A stretch of 64,000 nucleotides of DNA, from assembly GCF_029892105.1 (NCBI RefSeq), contig NZ_JARZAJ010000005.1, positions 62,001 through 126,000 of the forward strand, in the 5' to 3' direction. Both the position numbers and the translations under genes were made by a program. Below, in pieces: positions 63,913 through 64,000 of this stretch. The notes under the pieces are model-generated. The model did no database searches. It was given only the letters and a program-made list of their open reading frames with translations, and was not told the DNA's origin. Each line of letters opens with the position of its first letter. Within the stretch, counting starts at the first letter, position 1. This DNA is from Kitasatospora sp. GP82 (lineage in GTDB: Bacteria; Actinomycetota; Actinomycetes; Streptomycetales; Streptomycetaceae).

Positions 63913-63958
63913 CCCGGCGCAGCCGATCGCCCCGGCCCGGCGCAGCCGATCGCCCCGG
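63913..63958. repeat. 23-bp tandem duplication near the window end
   Basis: A 23-bp unit beginning CCCGGCGCAGCCGATCGCCC is present twice in a row. It lies upstream of the YbjN gene; whether it is the end of a gene beyond the window cannot be seen. Confidence 0.85.
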
Positions 63959-64000
63959 GCCGGGGCGTCAGCGCAACCGGCCACCCCGGGCCGGAGCGTC

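Noticed and set aside
63785-64000. C-terminus of a glycosyltransferase (mshA) at the right edge
   Set aside because: Expected by gene order and a minus frame stops near 63968, but only about ten codons are readable and show no motif.

Overview
The window is high-GC actinobacterial chromosome and looks like a Streptomycetaceae member (Streptomyces or Kitasatospora). The evidence is strong third-position GC bias, GTG/TTG starts, several genes placed 6-7 bases after a TAnnnT -10 box (leaderless pattern), and marker gene orders such as lysS-lsr2-clpC, mutY-disA-radA, and msiK-rlmB-cysS-ispF-ispD-carD-phoP-phoR-phoU-gpmA.

1-8.3 kb holds the end of lysS, a small membrane protein, a BlaI-type repressor, a GNAT acetyltransferase, the nucleoid protein Lsr2, the AAA+ chaperone ClpC (with an exact match to the published ClgR operator upstream) and a secreted M6 metalloprotease. 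8.3-11.7 kb is a two-gene conflict module: a trypco2 protein overlapping a trypsin-NACHT-repeat STAND NTPase. 11.7-20.7 kb holds a threonine-aldolase-like PLP enzyme, an aldehyde dehydrogenase, an M23 peptidase, a divergent TetR/MFS exporter pair with a long operator-like inverted repeat, mutY and a cell-surface protein. 20.9-23.7 kb is disA (c-di-AMP synthase) and radA.

24-38.5 kb is accessory or metabolic: a GAP-family membrane protein, two tandem DUF1254-type proteins behind a 22-bp palindrome, an epimerase, a DUF4239 membrane protein, a polyprenyl diphosphate synthase next to a family-2B encapsulin with a cyclic-nucleotide-binding insertion (a terpenoid nanocompartment candidate), two small hypothetical genes, a TetR, an FAD monooxygenase with two tandem operator-like dyads, and an Lrp regulator divergent from a PLP decarboxylase.

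38.62-47.32 kb is an integrated, partly decayed element at a tRNA-Thr(TGT) gene. A 43-bp direct repeat of the tRNA 3' half flanks it, and the integrase and DUF3631 replication-type genes are broken. Its cargo looks intact: a methyltransferase and an XRE regulator on one strand, and divergently a GHKL ATPase, a 46-codon peptide gene, a JmjC-type oxygenase, an aldo/keto reductase and a phosphotransferase-fold kinase. I propose this as a mobile peptide-modification cassette, the best candidate in the window for an undescribed system.

47.3-64 kb is conserved core: msiK (sugar ABC ATPase), a nucleotidyltransferase, a DoxX-like protein, rlmB, cysS, ispF, ispD (which appears to use a CTG start), carD, a DUF461-like lipoprotein, phoP-phoR divergent from phoU with a PHO-box-like region between them, a cysteine-rich peptide, a 20-codon ORF with its own promoter and terminator, gpmA and a YbjN-type protein. 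No rRNA or CRISPR array was seen; one complete tRNA was found.
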